Source: Plecoglossus altivelis
Taxonomy: Eukaryota; Chordata; Actinopteri; Osmeriformes; Plecoglossidae
Assembly (NCBI GenBank): GCA_036571765.1
Contig: BROE01000022.1
Location: 5,984,187-6,048,186 of the forward strand
DNA length: 64,000 nt
Direction: 5' to 3'
The first letter of the stretch is position 1. Below are more notes on the stretch, generated by a model. That model made no database searches. It worked only from the letters and a program-made list of their open reading frames with translations, and was not told where the DNA came from. The DNA itself is not shown here.

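Noticed and set aside
1..64000. Operons, CRISPR arrays, tRNA or rRNA genes, prokaryotic mobile elements
   Set aside because: None seen; the window is one spliced vertebrate gene.

Overview
The window is the middle of one very large vertebrate muscle gene, titin, read entirely on the minus strand. It has no complete gene boundary at either end. Transcription runs from base 64000 down to base 1. The host looks like a teleost fish: introns are mostly 80-400 bases, protein similarity to mammalian titin is high but not identical, and one intron carries a palindromic element of a kind common in bony-fish genomes. Species and paralogue (fish often have two titin genes) cannot be fixed from sequence alone. 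I resolved 133 exons plus one doubtful 15-base exon. Nearly all exons that hold one domain start and end in phase 1, so their lengths are multiples of three and their joins are interchangeable. Two donors are GC instead of GT.

Layout in transcript order. (1) 63939-61512: six I-band immunoglobulin (Ig) domains. (2) 61295-59161: the N2A element, made of a Pro/Ala linker, Ig I80, the helical N2A-unique segment, Ig I81 and Ig I83. The Ig expected between I81 and I83 (I82) is not found. (3) 59081-50172: the elastic PEVK region, 16 small exons plus two unusually long ones (284 and 495 residues). (4) 49750-40082: the distal tandem-Ig segment, exactly 22 Ig domains. An intron inside it (44346-44809) holds a candidate internal promoter and start codon, at the kind of place where the short titin isoform Cronos is known to begin. 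(5) 39928-33040: the I/A junction, fibronectin type III (Fn3) domains with three Ig domains. (6) 32940-16378: six D-zone super-repeats of seven domains (Ig-F-F-F-Ig-F-F). (7) 16278-1: C-zone, moving into the eleven-domain super-repeat (Ig-F-F-Ig-F-F-F-Ig-F-F-F) and ending in a giant exon of at least 8.8 kb with 30 domains.

Functionally the right part of the window codes the spring (tandem Ig, N2A, PEVK) and the left part the thick-filament ruler, whose Ig/Fn3 periodicity follows myosin and myosin-binding protein C. Against this conserved architecture the oddities are: three low-complexity loop insertions inside folded domains (1990-2210, 16500-16660, 32640-32830), the missing I82, the compact PEVK with two long exons, a ten-domain fused exon (18235-21207), the candidate internal promoter, and two GC-AG introns.
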